Source: Acidobacteriota bacterium (GTDB lineage: Bacteria; Acidobacteriota; Holophagae; Acanthopleuribacterales; Acanthopleuribacteraceae). From it: a stretch of 44,970 nucleotides of DNA. Positions 7,195 to 16,196 of this stretch are shown here, piece by piece. Made by a program: the position numbers and the translations under genes. Below the pieces are notes generated by a model that saw nothing but the letters and a program-made list of their open reading frames with translations, did no database searches and was not told the origin of the DNA. The stretch lies in assembly GCA_030066195.1 (NCBI GenBank), contig JASJCB010000034.1, positions 1-44,970 of the forward strand. The letters run 5' to 3'. Each line of letters opens with the position of its first letter. Position 1 is the first letter of the stretch.

Positions 7195-10050
7195 TTAAGG
7201 TTTGTAACTGAGACTTAAAGAGAAACTGGTACCAGTCTTGTAGTAGGTCTGAATAAAGCTGGTGCCTTTGAAAGACTGGGTAATTTCGACGGGCGCATCC
7301 AAGAGATTCTTAGCCGAAAACTTGATCTTCAAGCTATCCATCAGAGATTGGGAGTAGGTGAAGTCCAGAATGTCGCGAGGCTGCTCGAACGCGTTGGGTA
7401 CACCGTTCGAACCGACCTCGTGCAAACGCTCGCCGAAGACGTTGTAGAACAACGAGGCGGCGATGCCCCTGTCGAAGTTGTCGTAGTTGATGCCCGCGTT
7501 GACCAGGAAGGGCGACTGGCCCTGCAACTCACGCGTAGGAGAAGCATCGGGGTCCAGGCGACGCAGGAGTTCCAATTCTTCGGGCGGTACGTCTACTTCC
7601 GAATCGATGAAGGAGGCGTTGGCGGTAAACGAGAACTGGTGCTCGGCATCGACGGAAGTCAGGCGGCGACGCCCTTCCAATTCGATACCGGAAACCGTGG
7701 CTTCGTCCACATTGATGAAGCTGCTCTCACCGAAATCCGCGCGAACACTGTAGGCTTTTTCGATGGGATTTTCGAATTCCTTGTAGAAGGCGCTGGCCGC
7801 GATCAGTTCGCCGCCGCCGGTGAACCATTCCCAACGGATATCGAAGTTATCGATCAAGGTGCGCTTCAGGTCGGGGTTACCCGAGTAGATGCCGTCCGCG
7901 ATGAAGTCGAAGCTGGAATAGGGCGCCATCTCGCGGAAGTGGGGACGCGCCAGCGTCCGGCCGTAGGAGGCGCGCATATTCATGGAGCCGCCGATGTCGT
8001 AGATGAAGTGCAGGGCGGGCAGCCAATCCTGGTTGTCCAGGTTACCGCTGACGGTATCGTTGGCTACGTTCATGGTGGAATCTTCGTAACGTGCGCCGGT
8101 AATCACCCGCAGGTTCCGGTTGATCGGCAGCTCGGTCATCAGGTAGAAGGCGTCGATGGACTGGTCGCCGACATAGTTACCGCCGCGAGAGTCGGCGGCT
8201 TTGACCAGGACGTTACCGAAGATGTAACGGCCGGTTCTTTCATCGAAGCCGATGATACCGATATTGTTGGTGCCGAAGAAGAAATCAGGGTCGCCCTCGT
8301 ATTGCACGTTGTTCTCGCGAACATACTCGAAACGGGTTTCCTCGAAGTTCCGCTCTTTTTCCTGGGTAGAGGCCCCGAACTTGATCTTGCCCAGCAGACC
8401 GTCGCGGATCTGGATGGGGATGTTGACGTTGAACTTGAAACCGTCGTTGGTTTCGTCCAGTTTACGCCAGTAGCGCGCCGGCTGACTGTAGGTGGAAACC
8501 GTGATCCCGTAGTCGGAAACGGCTTGTCCGTCGATGACTTTGTCAATGCGCGTATCGGTGAAGATCCGGGTATCGGGTTCGTCCTGGAAGGTATCGGCGG
8601 TCGATAACGCCCAGTCGATCTCGATGTCGCCCATTTTCACCAGGAAGTGCTCACCCACCAACTGGTAGCTGGTCAGGTTCCGCTCGGTGTACTTCAGCAG
8701 GCGCGATTCCAGGAAAATGTTATCGCGGGAGAACTGCGCGGGCCAACTGCCGTCGTAGAAGGCCGACTCGGAAGTGCCGTTTTGACTGTACAACGCGCTC
8801 AGGCCGACCTGGTGATTGTCCTTGACGTGGTAACGAAGTGTGGCCAGGCCGCCCCAGGCAACCTTGTCCTTGCCATGGTTCCCGTTGAAGTTGGACAGGT
8901 TGTTCAAGCTCTCGGCGTCGTCAGGGCGAGAAGTCAATTCCCAACGGGATTGCTCGAAGTCCTCACGGAACTCGTAACCGCGCTTGTAGGAAAGCGTGGC
9001 CTGGTAACCCAGTGTACGACCGCCGATTTTGGTCTGGTTGCCGATGGAGAAGGACATCCCCTTGTTGACCGGCGCGCTTTCGGCCTTGCCGCTCATTACC
9101 GGAACGAAGCTTTTGGTGACCTGGTCCAAGAACTCGGCTTTTTCCTGGTCACGACGCGCTTCGAACAGCGAGGGTGTGGTGAAATCGGGATCGTCATAAC
9201 CCTCGGGCAGGGCGCGCAGGCCGTCGTCCTTACCCAACCAGTCGCTGTCGGAACCGTCATAGGTGAGGTAATTATCGTTATTGGTCACTTCACTGTTGTA
9301 GCTGCCCGAAACCGAAACGTTCATGGTGAAGCCGGCGGGGTAATTCTTGGTGCCGATGTCCATGATGCCGCCGGAGAAGTTACCGGGCTTGTCAGGCGTA
9401 AAGGACTTGATGGTGACGATGTTCTCCAAAACGGGTGCGGGGAACAAGTCAGCCTGAAAACTGTTTTTGTCAGGGTCGGAAGTCGGCATCTCCACGCCGT
9501 TCAGGTGGGTGGAGGTGTAACGGTCGCCCAAACCGCGAATGACTACATATTTACCGCCGACAACCGAGGCGCCGGTAATTTTGGTGACCGCATCGGCGGC
9601 CGTGCTGCCGCCGCCGCGACTGATCACCTCGAAGCTGACCGCGTCGCTGATCGCATTGGCCTTGCGGCGATGCCGCAACAGGCTGACCTCGTTGTCTTGA
9701 AGCAGTTCGGCGGTAACTACAAACTCCGCTTCAAAAGCCGCCATGCCCAGTTCGATATTGAGATTGGTCGTTTCCCCCGCTTTAACCCCCACTTCCTCGA
9801 CAGTAGTGGAACTGAAGCCGTCCATGGTCGCAACCACTCTGTAGGTGCCGACGGGCACTGAGGCGAACTTGAAGGCGCCGTTGATATCGGCGAATGCCAC
9901 CATGGTGGTACCTTCAATCCTTACATTGGCGCCGATCAACTCGTCGCCGTTGGTCTTGTCGTAGACCTTACCGGTAACCGTACCGGTATCCTGGCCCAAA
10001 ACTGTACACACAGTAAGAGCCATTGCTAAGAAAGCCGCTAAATTGCGCAT
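7195..10050 (-). CDS. TonB-dependent outer-membrane receptor with carboxypeptidase-regulatory-like domain
   Basis: A 951-residue outer-membrane transporter expected to import a bound ligand using TonB/ExbBD energy. It has a signal peptide (to about residue 19), an N-terminal CarboxypepD_reg-like beta-sandwich (GTVTGKVYDKTNGDELIGANVRIEG, about 22-100), a plug domain (about 125-240, with VVIRGLGDRYTSTHLNGVEMP) and a C-terminal beta-barrel with alternating aromatic strands ending in FSLSLSYKP. The N-terminal domain is typical of SusC-like and Oar-like receptors. The secreted repeat protein follows 174 bp downstream on the same strand and is likely co-expressed, resembling receptor/accessory-protein pairs such as SusC/SusD in arrangement only. 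The substrate cannot be read from the sequence; no glycosidase, siderophore or metal genes are adjacent. Confidence 0.92.
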   Translation of the reverse strand: MRNLAAFLAMALTVCTVLGQDTGTVTGKVYDKTNGDELIGANVRIEGTTMVAFADINGAFKFASVPVGTYRVVATMDGFSSTTVEEVGVKAGETTNLNIELGMAAFEAEFVVTAELLQDNEVSLLRHRRKANAISDAVSFEVISRGGGSTAADAVTKITGASVVGGKYVVIRGLGDRYTSTHLNGVEMPTSDPDKNSFQADLFPAPVLENIVTIKSFTPDKPGNFSGGIMDIGTKNYPAGFTMNVSVSGSYNSEVTNNDNYLTYDGSDSDWLGKDDGLRALPEGYDDPDFTTPSLFEARRDQEKAEFLDQVTKSFVPVMSGKAESAPVNKGMSFSIGNQTKIGGRTLGYQATLSYKRGYEFREDFEQSRWELTSRPDDAESLNNLSNFNGNHGKDKVAWGGLATLRYHVKDNHQVGLSALYSQNGTSESAFYDGSWPAQFSRDNIFLESRLLKYTERNLTSYQLVGEHFLVKMGDIEIDWALSTADTFQDEPDTRIFTDTRIDKVIDGQAVSDYGITVSTYSQPARYWRKLDETNDGFKFNVNIPIQIRDGLLGKIKFGASTQEKERNFEETRFEYVRENNVQYEGDPDFFFGTNNIGIIGFDERTGRYIFGNVLVKAADSRGGNYVGDQSIDAFYLMTELPINRNLRVITGARYEDSTMNVANDTVSGNLDNQDWLPALHFIYDIGGSMNMRASYGRTLARPHFREMAPYSSFDFIADGIYSGNPDLKRTLIDNFDIRWEWFTGGGELIAASAFYKEFENPIEKAYSVRADFGESSFINVDEATVSGIELEGRRRLTSVDAEHQFSFTANASFIDSEVDVPPEELELLRRLDPDASPTRELQGQSPFLVNAGINYDNFDRGIAASLFYNVFGERLHEVGSNGVPNAFEQPRDILDFTYSQSLMDSLKIKFSAKNLLDAPVEITQSFKGTSFIQTYYKTGTSFSLSLSYKP

Positions 10051-10392
10051 GTTTTTTTATCCTTGCCCATAAACATAACGTTCGCAACGCGCCGAATTCT
10101 ACAGGTAGATTGTCAGGGTTTGGTCAGAGCGAAATGATCTGTTTGTTAATACAAACCCATATTTTCATTTGGCGGCGCCGGCAGATCAACAAGCTGGATT
10201 TAATGACGTTGCATTATAGTAGAGCTAGTATTTTAGGCGAGATCTCCTCCGTTTTGTGTTAGAAGAGGGTTAGTATTGCATGAGCTGCCTTTCAGCGTAC
10301 TCCGGACCTGCAAAATATCGCACGGCGTTTAGAGCCTGTAGGCCTCATGTGTTTGTCTTAAGGCACATTTTAGAATTGAAGTGCGGCGTTTT
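10051..10392. other. Intergenic region upstream of the TonB receptor
   Basis: No convincing gene. It is relatively A+T-rich and should hold the minus-strand promoter of the TonB receptor. A TATAAT -10-like hexamer is present on the minus strand (10213-10218), with no clear -35 partner. Nothing else recognisable was seen. Confidence 0.4.
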
Positions 10393-11172
10393 TCACCCGG
10401 AAATCAGGGACCAGAGGTAATCCAACGAGTCCGCCGCGCCGGCTTTCACCCTGAAATCGACCATACGTGAAAGGTCTGTCTGACCCGGATTGATCTCTAC
10501 CGTGGGAATACCGTACCGCTTTGCCGCCACCACCGGTTCCACGATGTAGGGGAACAGGCTGGACGTACCGACGGAAAAAACCATATCGAAACCCAGTTCG
10601 GACTGCTGATAGAGGACGGCCAGTTTGTCCATGGGCAACATCTCGCCGAACAACACCACCTCCGGCCGGACCAATGAATGACATTCCGGGCAGTCGGGCG
10701 GAATATCGGTCAGATTCGCGTAAGACTGGACGACTTCGCGCCAAGGGCACATGGTGCACGCCAGTTTGCGCAGGTCACCGTGGATATCGATGACATTGTT
10801 GGAACCCGCCTCGCGATGAAATCCGTCCACATTCTGGGTGAGTACCCAAACCCGCTCGAACTTTTTCTCCAGGAGGGCGATCACCTCGTGACCACGGTTG
10901 AACACGGCGTTGCGACAGGCTTTCTCGATGCGGCTGATATGTCGCCAGGCGATGTCGGGACGCCGCGTGAGCATATTCCCCGAAAGGGCTTCCTCGATGG
11001 GAATGCCTTCCTCGGCATCGGTATCGTTATATAAACCGCCGACGCCGCGATAGGTCGGCAGGTTCGAATCGGCAGAAATGCCCGCACCCGTAATGAATAA
11101 AATACTTCGACAACCATGCATGCGTTCAGCAACGCCCGCGAGCACCTCGCGGACTTCAGATGATAGCGCCAT
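10393..11172 (-). CDS. Sir2-family NAD-dependent protein deacylase (sirtuin)
   Basis: A 259-residue sirtuin that would remove acyl groups from lysines using NAD+. The NAD-binding motif GAGISADSNLPTYRG is at residues 29-43, TQNVDGFH at 112-119 and the catalytic His in DIHGDL at residue 131. Two zinc pairs are at C139/C142 and C161/C164, followed by RPEVVLFGEMLP. The residues after the YRG loop (VGGLYNDTD) lack the Tyr/Arg pair that CobB and SIRT5-type enzymes use for succinyl-lysine, so simple deacetylation is more likely; that is inferred from family knowledge. GGGGAG precedes the ATG. It stands alone between two non-coding regions, so its targets cannot be guessed from context. Confidence 0.92.
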   Translation of the reverse strand: MALSSEVREVLAGVAERMHGCRSILFITGAGISADSNLPTYRGVGGLYNDTDAEEGIPIEEALSGNMLTRRPDIAWRHISRIEKACRNAVFNRGHEVIALLEKKFERVWVLTQNVDGFHREAGSNNVIDIHGDLRKLACTMCPWREVVQSYANLTDIPPDCPECHSLVRPEVVLFGEMLPMDKLAVLYQQSELGFDMVFSVGTSSLFPYIVEPVVAAKRYGIPTVEINPGQTDLSRMVDFRVKAGAADSLDYLWSLISG

Positions 11173-11536
11173 ATGCTCCCCCCGGCCCTTCCTGACATTA
11201 TTTATATACCGACAGAAAGGGAAAGAAAAGCGTTTATCTGGACCCGGTTAGAACCGGAAGGCGAGGCCCGGTTGCTGCCGGCCGATAAAGATCTTTGATT
11301 TGACCCCTTATGCAGCGGTCAACCTCTAGGGAGCCGTTGGTAAACCGGCTCATATCCCGTGGGACTCGCCCTTGGTAAAAACATGAACTAAGTACTTAGT
11401 AAGAAAATGCTTATAAGTTCAGACCAAGCAACTCGCCTCGCCCGGGGGGCGATTCTCGGCTTGCATGCACGCTGGAAGCGTGCGCGCCCAGGGGGGAGCT
11501 TCGCTCCTTAAGTACTGACTATGGGGATATTACCGG
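11173..11536. other. Gene-free spacer with several small palindromes
   Basis: No gene seen. It contains CCGGTT/AACCGG (11244-11257), a GAGCCG/CGGCTC hairpin (about 11329-11351), a perfect 14-bp palindrome ACTAAGTACTTAGT (11387-11400) that could be a regulator site, and a GCACGCT/AGCGTGC hairpin near 11470. It leads directly into the heptamer repeat element. Confidence 0.5.
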
Positions 11537-11736
11537 AAGCCGCAAGACTTTTCCTCTTCCCTTGCAGCTTGCAGCTTGAAGCTTGCAGCTTGAAAGGAGC
11601 GAGCTGTATCGTGACGTCTGTCCTCCGAATTGCGGGGCGTCGAAAAAAGGAATACAGCCCGCTCCCGGGAGAACCGGGTGGGCAAGGATGGGTTCTCCCT
11701 ATTCAAGCTGCAAGCTTCAGGCTTCAAGCTTCAAGG
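11537..11736. repeat. Inverted heptanucleotide repeat element with nested stems
   Basis: The lead-in GCCGCAAGACTTTTCCTCTTCCCTTG resembles the cassettes at 1-132. A 7-bp periodic tract follows (11561-11595; units AGCTTGC and AGCTTGA). A second tract in inverse orientation lies at 11702-11735 (AAGCTGC, AAGCTTC). Between them are two further inverted pairs: GGAGCGAGCTGTAT (11596-11609) with ATACAGCCCGCTCC (11652-11665, one mismatch), and GGGAGAACC (11667-11675) with GGTTCTCCC (11691-11699). The whole element can fold into one branched structure. It has no credible coding content. Confidence 0.75.
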
Positions 11737-11751
11737 GGTCGGCTTGAAAAT

Positions 11752-11810
11752 GGTCACGGAGGGGGGACGCGGAAAACCCTGAAAACCACGGTTCCCCTTG
11801 CTCCGTGACC
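11752..11810 (-). terminator. Stem-loop immediately downstream of the 99-residue gene
   Basis: GGTCACGGAG (11752-11761) pairs perfectly with CTCCGTGACC (11801-11810), with further G/C pairing inside. On the minus strand it lies 8 bp after the stop of the following gene and is followed by ATTTTC. It could be a 3'-end hairpin or the edge of the neighbouring repeat element. Confidence 0.45.
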
Positions 11811-11818
11811 TTGGTAAC

Positions 11819-12118
11819 TCAGGCGCTCATGGCCGGCTCGAAGGCCGTCAGGCGGCCGCGCTCCTCGCAGGTATACAGCAGCAGTTCCTGCTTGGCGCGG
11901 GTCAAGGTTTCGTAATGGTGGTAACCCTCGGGCTGACGGGTCATGGCTTCGGCCACGGTGTCGATCGCGTTTTCGAAACGTTCGAAACGGGCGCGGAACT
12001 CGGCGTTGGTAGCGCGTAGAAATTCGATCCGCGCGGGATCGTAACCTTGAATCATGAGGCGATTGCTCAGGTCGGCAGTTTGTTTGGTGCACCAGTCAAG
12101 CCAACATGTGGGGGTCAT
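11819..12118 (-). CDS. Small conserved-looking protein of unknown function
   Basis: A 99-residue soluble, alpha-helical protein with no signal peptide. It begins MTPTCWLDWCTKQTADLSNR, has an Arg/Glu/Phe-rich central helix (EFRARFERFENAIDTVAEAM) and ends in EERGRLTAFEPAMSA. I recognise no family. The start at 12118 is preferred because GAGGAG lies eight bases upstream; a start at 12139 would add seven residues with no ribosome site. It is divergent from the HU-like gene across a 77-bp spacer that must hold both promoters, and is followed by a strong stem-loop. Codon use and the ribosome site make it probably real. Confidence 0.65.
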   Translation of the reverse strand: MTPTCWLDWCTKQTADLSNRLMIQGYDPARIEFLRATNAEFRARFERFENAIDTVAEAMTRQPEGYHHYETLTRAKQELLLYTCEERGRLTAFEPAMSA

Positions 12119-12195
12119 GGATGTTCTCCTCAATTCCAACGTACAATGCTATTATGAGGCGGAAGAGTGACAGCCCTTGTCGGGAGTGAAAAGAA

Positions 12196-12468
12196 ATGAA
12201 TCGATCGCAGTTGATTCGTGAATTTCGGGAAGCAACCGGACTCAGCGCCACGGAAGCGGACTGGTTCGTGCGTCGTTTCTTCGAGGTGATCGGCGACGGT
12301 TTGAAGCGCGACGGTCGTGTTGAACTGCGCGGGTTCGGGGTCTTGCGTCTTTCCACGCGCAACCAGGCCGGCTTTCTCAATCCCAAGGACGGACGCTATT
12401 ACGGCGGTTTAACCATTCGCACCATCAAGTTTTCGGAGACTCAGGCGGAAGGTCCGGACGCTCGCTGA
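12196..12468 (+). CDS. HU/IHF-family DNA-binding protein (divergent)
   Basis: A 90-residue protein of the HU/IHF fold, expected to bend and compact DNA as a dimer. The N-terminal helices (MNRSQLIREFREATGLSATEADWFV) and the turn VELRGFGVLRLSTR match the family's V-x-L-x-G-F-G core. The DNA-binding arm is unusual: the normal R-x-G-R-N-P-x-T-G motif is replaced by NQAGFLNPKDGRYYGG, so key arm residues differ and DNA affinity or specificity may too. The length is normal for HU. GGGAGTGAAAAGAA precedes the ATG. Its 3' end overlaps the convergent PilZ gene by 28 bp. Confidence 0.85.
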   Translation: MNRSQLIREFREATGLSATEADWFVRRFFEVIGDGLKRDGRVELRGFGVLRLSTRNQAGFLNPKDGRYYGGLTIRTIKFSETQAEGPDAR

Positions 12469-13115
12469 GTCATGTGCCAACTATGGATCAGATCGCGGAG
12501 AGCGGTCATTTCGTCTTCCGCGGGTTTCACGAATTGCAAACCCACGCGCCAGTCGTCATCGGTTTGACTGATATGGGCCACCTTGGCCGAGGCGATGTTG
12601 ATGGGAAAGGAGCGCAGTTCGAAGCGCGCATTGGTGACGGCGTCTTCAATGGTCAGCGGGCAGGCGCTCGGCTTGTGGCCGGGGATTTGAATACCCAAAC
12701 CTTCCAGTGAGATATCGACCAGAAAGCCGTTGAGATGATCCTTACCGTGGTCGAAGCTGACGCTGGTGGGATTGCGGCCGCCGGTGGCCAAACGAATGGA
12801 GCGTCTTCGGACCAGGAAGTCCATCTCCTCGGGTAGTTGCGCCCATATCAGGCGATCGTCGACCGGAACCAGGGAGACCACGTTGCCGTGATAGGCGCCT
12901 TCGCCGTCGCGAAAACTGAGTTCCCATTCGGCGGAGGTGTCGATAGGATTGCGGCGACCCGCCGGGCGGCTGAGTCCAAGCCGAAGTTTTTGCGGCTCCA
13001 TTTGGACAATGTCCAACGTGTAGACCTGCTTGCGGCGATTGGCCAGAAAACAGTGTTGACGGTTCGGCTCGATAACGGCAATGACCTTACTGGTCGCGAC
13101 CTTGCTGGGTCCCAT
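12441..13115 (-). CDS. PilZ-domain protein (probable c-di-GMP receptor)
   Basis: A 224-residue protein whose C-terminal half is a PilZ domain: RRRSIRLATGG (RxxxR region, about residues 107-117) followed by LVDISLEGLGI ((D/N)xSxxG). These are the residues that hold cyclic di-GMP. The N-terminal 100 residues form a beta-rich domain reminiscent of the YcgR N-domain, so the layout is YcgR-like. It probably couples c-di-GMP to motility, surface or secretion functions, but no such genes are nearby. The start at 13115 is favoured because GGAAGG is six bases upstream; ATGs at 13121 and 13130 are in frame. The gene overlaps the convergent HU-like gene. Confidence 0.85.
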   Translation of the reverse strand: MGPSKVATSKVIAVIEPNRQHCFLANRRKQVYTLDIVQMEPQKLRLGLSRPAGRRNPIDTSAEWELSFRDGEGAYHGNVVSLVPVDDRLIWAQLPEEMDFLVRRRSIRLATGGRNPTSVSFDHGKDHLNGFLVDISLEGLGIQIPGHKPSACPLTIEDAVTNARFELRSFPINIASAKVAHISQTDDDWRVGLQFVKPAEDEMTALRDLIHSWHMTQRASGPSA

Positions 13116-13167
13116 AAGCATCCTTCCCATGACGAAAGTTGTATTGCTGCTAGCATATCACAAAAAA

Positions 13168-13190
13168 CGGCCGGGAGGAAAACCCGGCCG
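13168..13190 (-). terminator. Strong intrinsic terminator upstream of the PilZ gene
   Basis: CGGCCGGG (13168-13175) pairs with CCCGGCCG (13183-13190); on the minus strand the stem is followed by TTTTTTG. It lies between the end of trpA plus the 43-bp array and the PilZ start, so it probably ends transcripts coming from the trp operon. Confidence 0.8.
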
Positions 13191-13214
13191 AACGTTGCCT
13201 ATAGCTTTACATTT

Positions 13215-13473
13215 GAGTAGGCAGCCTATGTACGACGTTGTCCATGGCCTTTCCACTGAGTAGGAAGCCGATATGCAGTACTGTCCATAGCCTTCCCACT
13301 GAGTAGGAAGCCCATGTGCAGTACTGTCCATAGCCTTCCCACTGAGTAGGGAGCCCATGTGCAGTACTGTCCATAGCCTTCCCACTGAGTAGGGAGCCTA
13401 TGTGCAATACTGTCCATGGCCTTCCCACTGAGTAAGTCGCCTATGTGCAACGTTGCACATAGGCTTCCGACTC
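13215..13473. repeat. Tandem array of 43-bp palindromic units
   Basis: GAGTAG-type unit starts fall at 13215, 13258, 13301, 13344, 13387 and 13430, exactly 43 bp apart. Each unit is an imperfect palindrome: GGAAGCCCATGTGCAGT faces ACTGTCCATAGCCTTCC around AGTACT. The last unit is an almost perfect palindrome whose core (13439-13464) is GCCTATGTGCAAC followed by its exact reverse complement. The outer ends also mirror each other (ATTTGAGT and ACTCAAAT). There are no unique spacers, so it is not CRISPR. Open frames on the reverse strand in all three phases follow from a 43-bp period without stops and are not genes. Confidence 0.85.
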
Positions 13474-13634
13474 AAATTGATATATCAGCGGAACCCTTGC
13501 TATACCTGGATTCTTCAGGTTGTGAAATGAAATCGGGCCGAAAGAAGGATCGGCGTGGTGAGAATTCGGTTCACCCTCACCCCAATTTCAATTTCACCCC
13601 GCTTTTTGGAATCTGTTCCCGAAAAAGTCGAGGA

Positions 13635-14396
13635 TTAAGTTGCGTCGATAGCCGCCCGCAGGGACCCGATGAAATCACCGGCAGCCTTGACCGCTTCTTC
13701 CCTGGTTGTGGTGCCTTCCAGCTTGCGGATGAGCGCGCTGCCCACCACCACGCCGTCGGCGACCTTGCTGATTTTGGCCGCGTCTTCCGGGGTGGAGATC
13801 CCGAAGCCGACCACGAACTGGTTCAGGTGGCGACGCACCCGAGCCAGGTACTCGTCCAGGCCGGAGGAAACACCGGCGCGGGCGCCGGTCACACCGGTTA
13901 CCGAAACCCCGTAGGCGAACGAGGTGGTGTAAGGTGCGATGAACTCCAGCCGCTTTTCGGGCGTGGTCGGGGCGATCAGCGGGATGTAGTGCATACCCAC
14001 TTTCTGCAGGGCTTCGATCAAAGGCTTCGCCTGCTCCAGCGAAAGGTCGGGCACCAGCACGCCGTGGAAACCCAGGTCCTTCAGCTTTTGCGCCACGCCG
14101 TCCAGGTCATCGGCAATGGCGGTTAACGGATTGTAATAGGTGAAGAAGATCAACTCGGCTCGGATGTCGGCGCGAAAGCGGGCCACTTCGTCCAGGATCC
14201 ACTGCACGGACGCTCCGTTGTCCAGGGCCACCTGCGAGGAGTTTTGGATGGTGGGACCGTCCGCGATTGGGTCGGAGAAGGGTACGCCGATCTCGATGAA
14301 ATCGGCGCCGTTGTTATCCAAGGCCTTGACCAGGTCTTCGAACCATTCCAGTTTGGGAAAGCCGGCCGTCAGGTAGGGAACCAGGTGTTTGCTCAC
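13635..14396 (-). CDS. trpA: Tryptophan synthase alpha chain
   Basis: A 253-residue TIM barrel that cleaves indole-3-glycerol phosphate to indole and glyceraldehyde-3-phosphate; the indole is channelled to TrpB. The family signature ADFIEIGVPFSDPIADGPTIQ is present with the catalytic pair Glu35 and Asp46, and the phosphate-binding region shows GFGISTPEDAAKI near residue 200. Translation starts at GTG (14396), one base after the trpB stop, with GGAG upstream, so it is translationally coupled to trpB. Last gene of trpC-trpF-trpB-trpA. The 3' side leads through about 160 bp into the 43-bp palindromic array and then a terminator. Confidence 0.97.
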   Translation of the reverse strand: MSKHLVPYLTAGFPKLEWFEDLVKALDNNGADFIEIGVPFSDPIADGPTIQNSSQVALDNGASVQWILDEVARFRADIRAELIFFTYYNPLTAIADDLDGVAQKLKDLGFHGVLVPDLSLEQAKPLIEALQKVGMHYIPLIAPTTPEKRLEFIAPYTTSFAYGVSVTGVTGARAGVSSGLDEYLARVRRHLNQFVVGFGISTPEDAAKISKVADGVVVGSALIRKLEGTTTREEAVKAAGDFIGSLRAAIDAT

Positions 14397-14397
14397 G

Positions 14398-15587
<1,190 letters not shown>

Positions 15588-15591
<4 letters not shown>

Positions 15592-16196
15592 GCCGCGCTT
15601 GCTCTCCTTGCATTGGTAATAAACTGTTGCAGTTTGTTGTGGTCTTTCTGCCCGGGTGATGCCTCCACGCCGCTGGAAACATCCACCCCCCAGGGCCGAT
15701 ATCGGGTGATCAGTTCTGCCACATTCTCATGCGTCAAGCCGCCGGCAACCAGGCAGTCGCCGTGGATACCGGGCAATACCGTCCAGTCGAAGGTTTTGCC
15801 CGTGCCGCCTTTTTGACCGCGCACCTGGGTGTCCAGGAGGAACGGCGTGCCGTAACGCTTCAGTTCCTCGGGGTCCGGTGCGCCGCCGCGCATGTGGATC
15901 ACCTTATAGCCCTTCCATCGGGAGAGGTGTTCGGGTGGCTCCTGGCCGTGAAATTGGAAAAGGTCAAATGCTAATTCTGCCCGCAAAAGGTCCAATTGAT
16001 CAGCCGGCAGGTCTTGGACCACCAGCACGGTTTTGGCTTTGCCCGCGGCGCGCGGCAATAATTGACGCAACCTGTCGATGTCGGAAAAACGCGGCGTGCC
16101 GGGCACGTGGATGAAACCCAGCATGGTGGCGCCGAAAGCCAGGGCCGCGTCTACATCTTCTTCGCGGGTCAAACCGCAGATCTTGATCTCTGTCAT
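15588..16196 (-). CDS. trpF: Phosphoribosylanthranilate isomerase
   Basis: A 202-residue TIM-barrel enzyme that converts phosphoribosylanthranilate to the carboxyphenylamino-deoxyribulose phosphate used by TrpC. The catalytic general base is Cys7 in [11 protein letters not shown], with the general acid Asp in [31 protein letters not shown] and [17 protein letters not shown] form the phosphate-binding end. The [10 protein letters not shown] segment is somewhat diverged from the common GF-F---SPR motif. It overlaps trpC and trpB by ATGA at each end (16193-16196 and 15588-15591). Confidence 0.96.

Noticed and set aside
11521..11808. A 95-residue ORF with Leu/Cys/Ser repeats
   Set aside because: Translation of the heptanucleotide tracts; structured repeat rather than gene.
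13158..13450. Overlapping reverse-strand ORFs with repeating GKAMDS-type peptides
   Set aside because: They are the three phases of the 43-bp array, which has no stop codons; no ribosome sites and no gene-like composition.
13215..13473. CRISPR array
   Set aside because: Units are contiguous 43-bp palindromes without unique spacers, and no cas genes are present.
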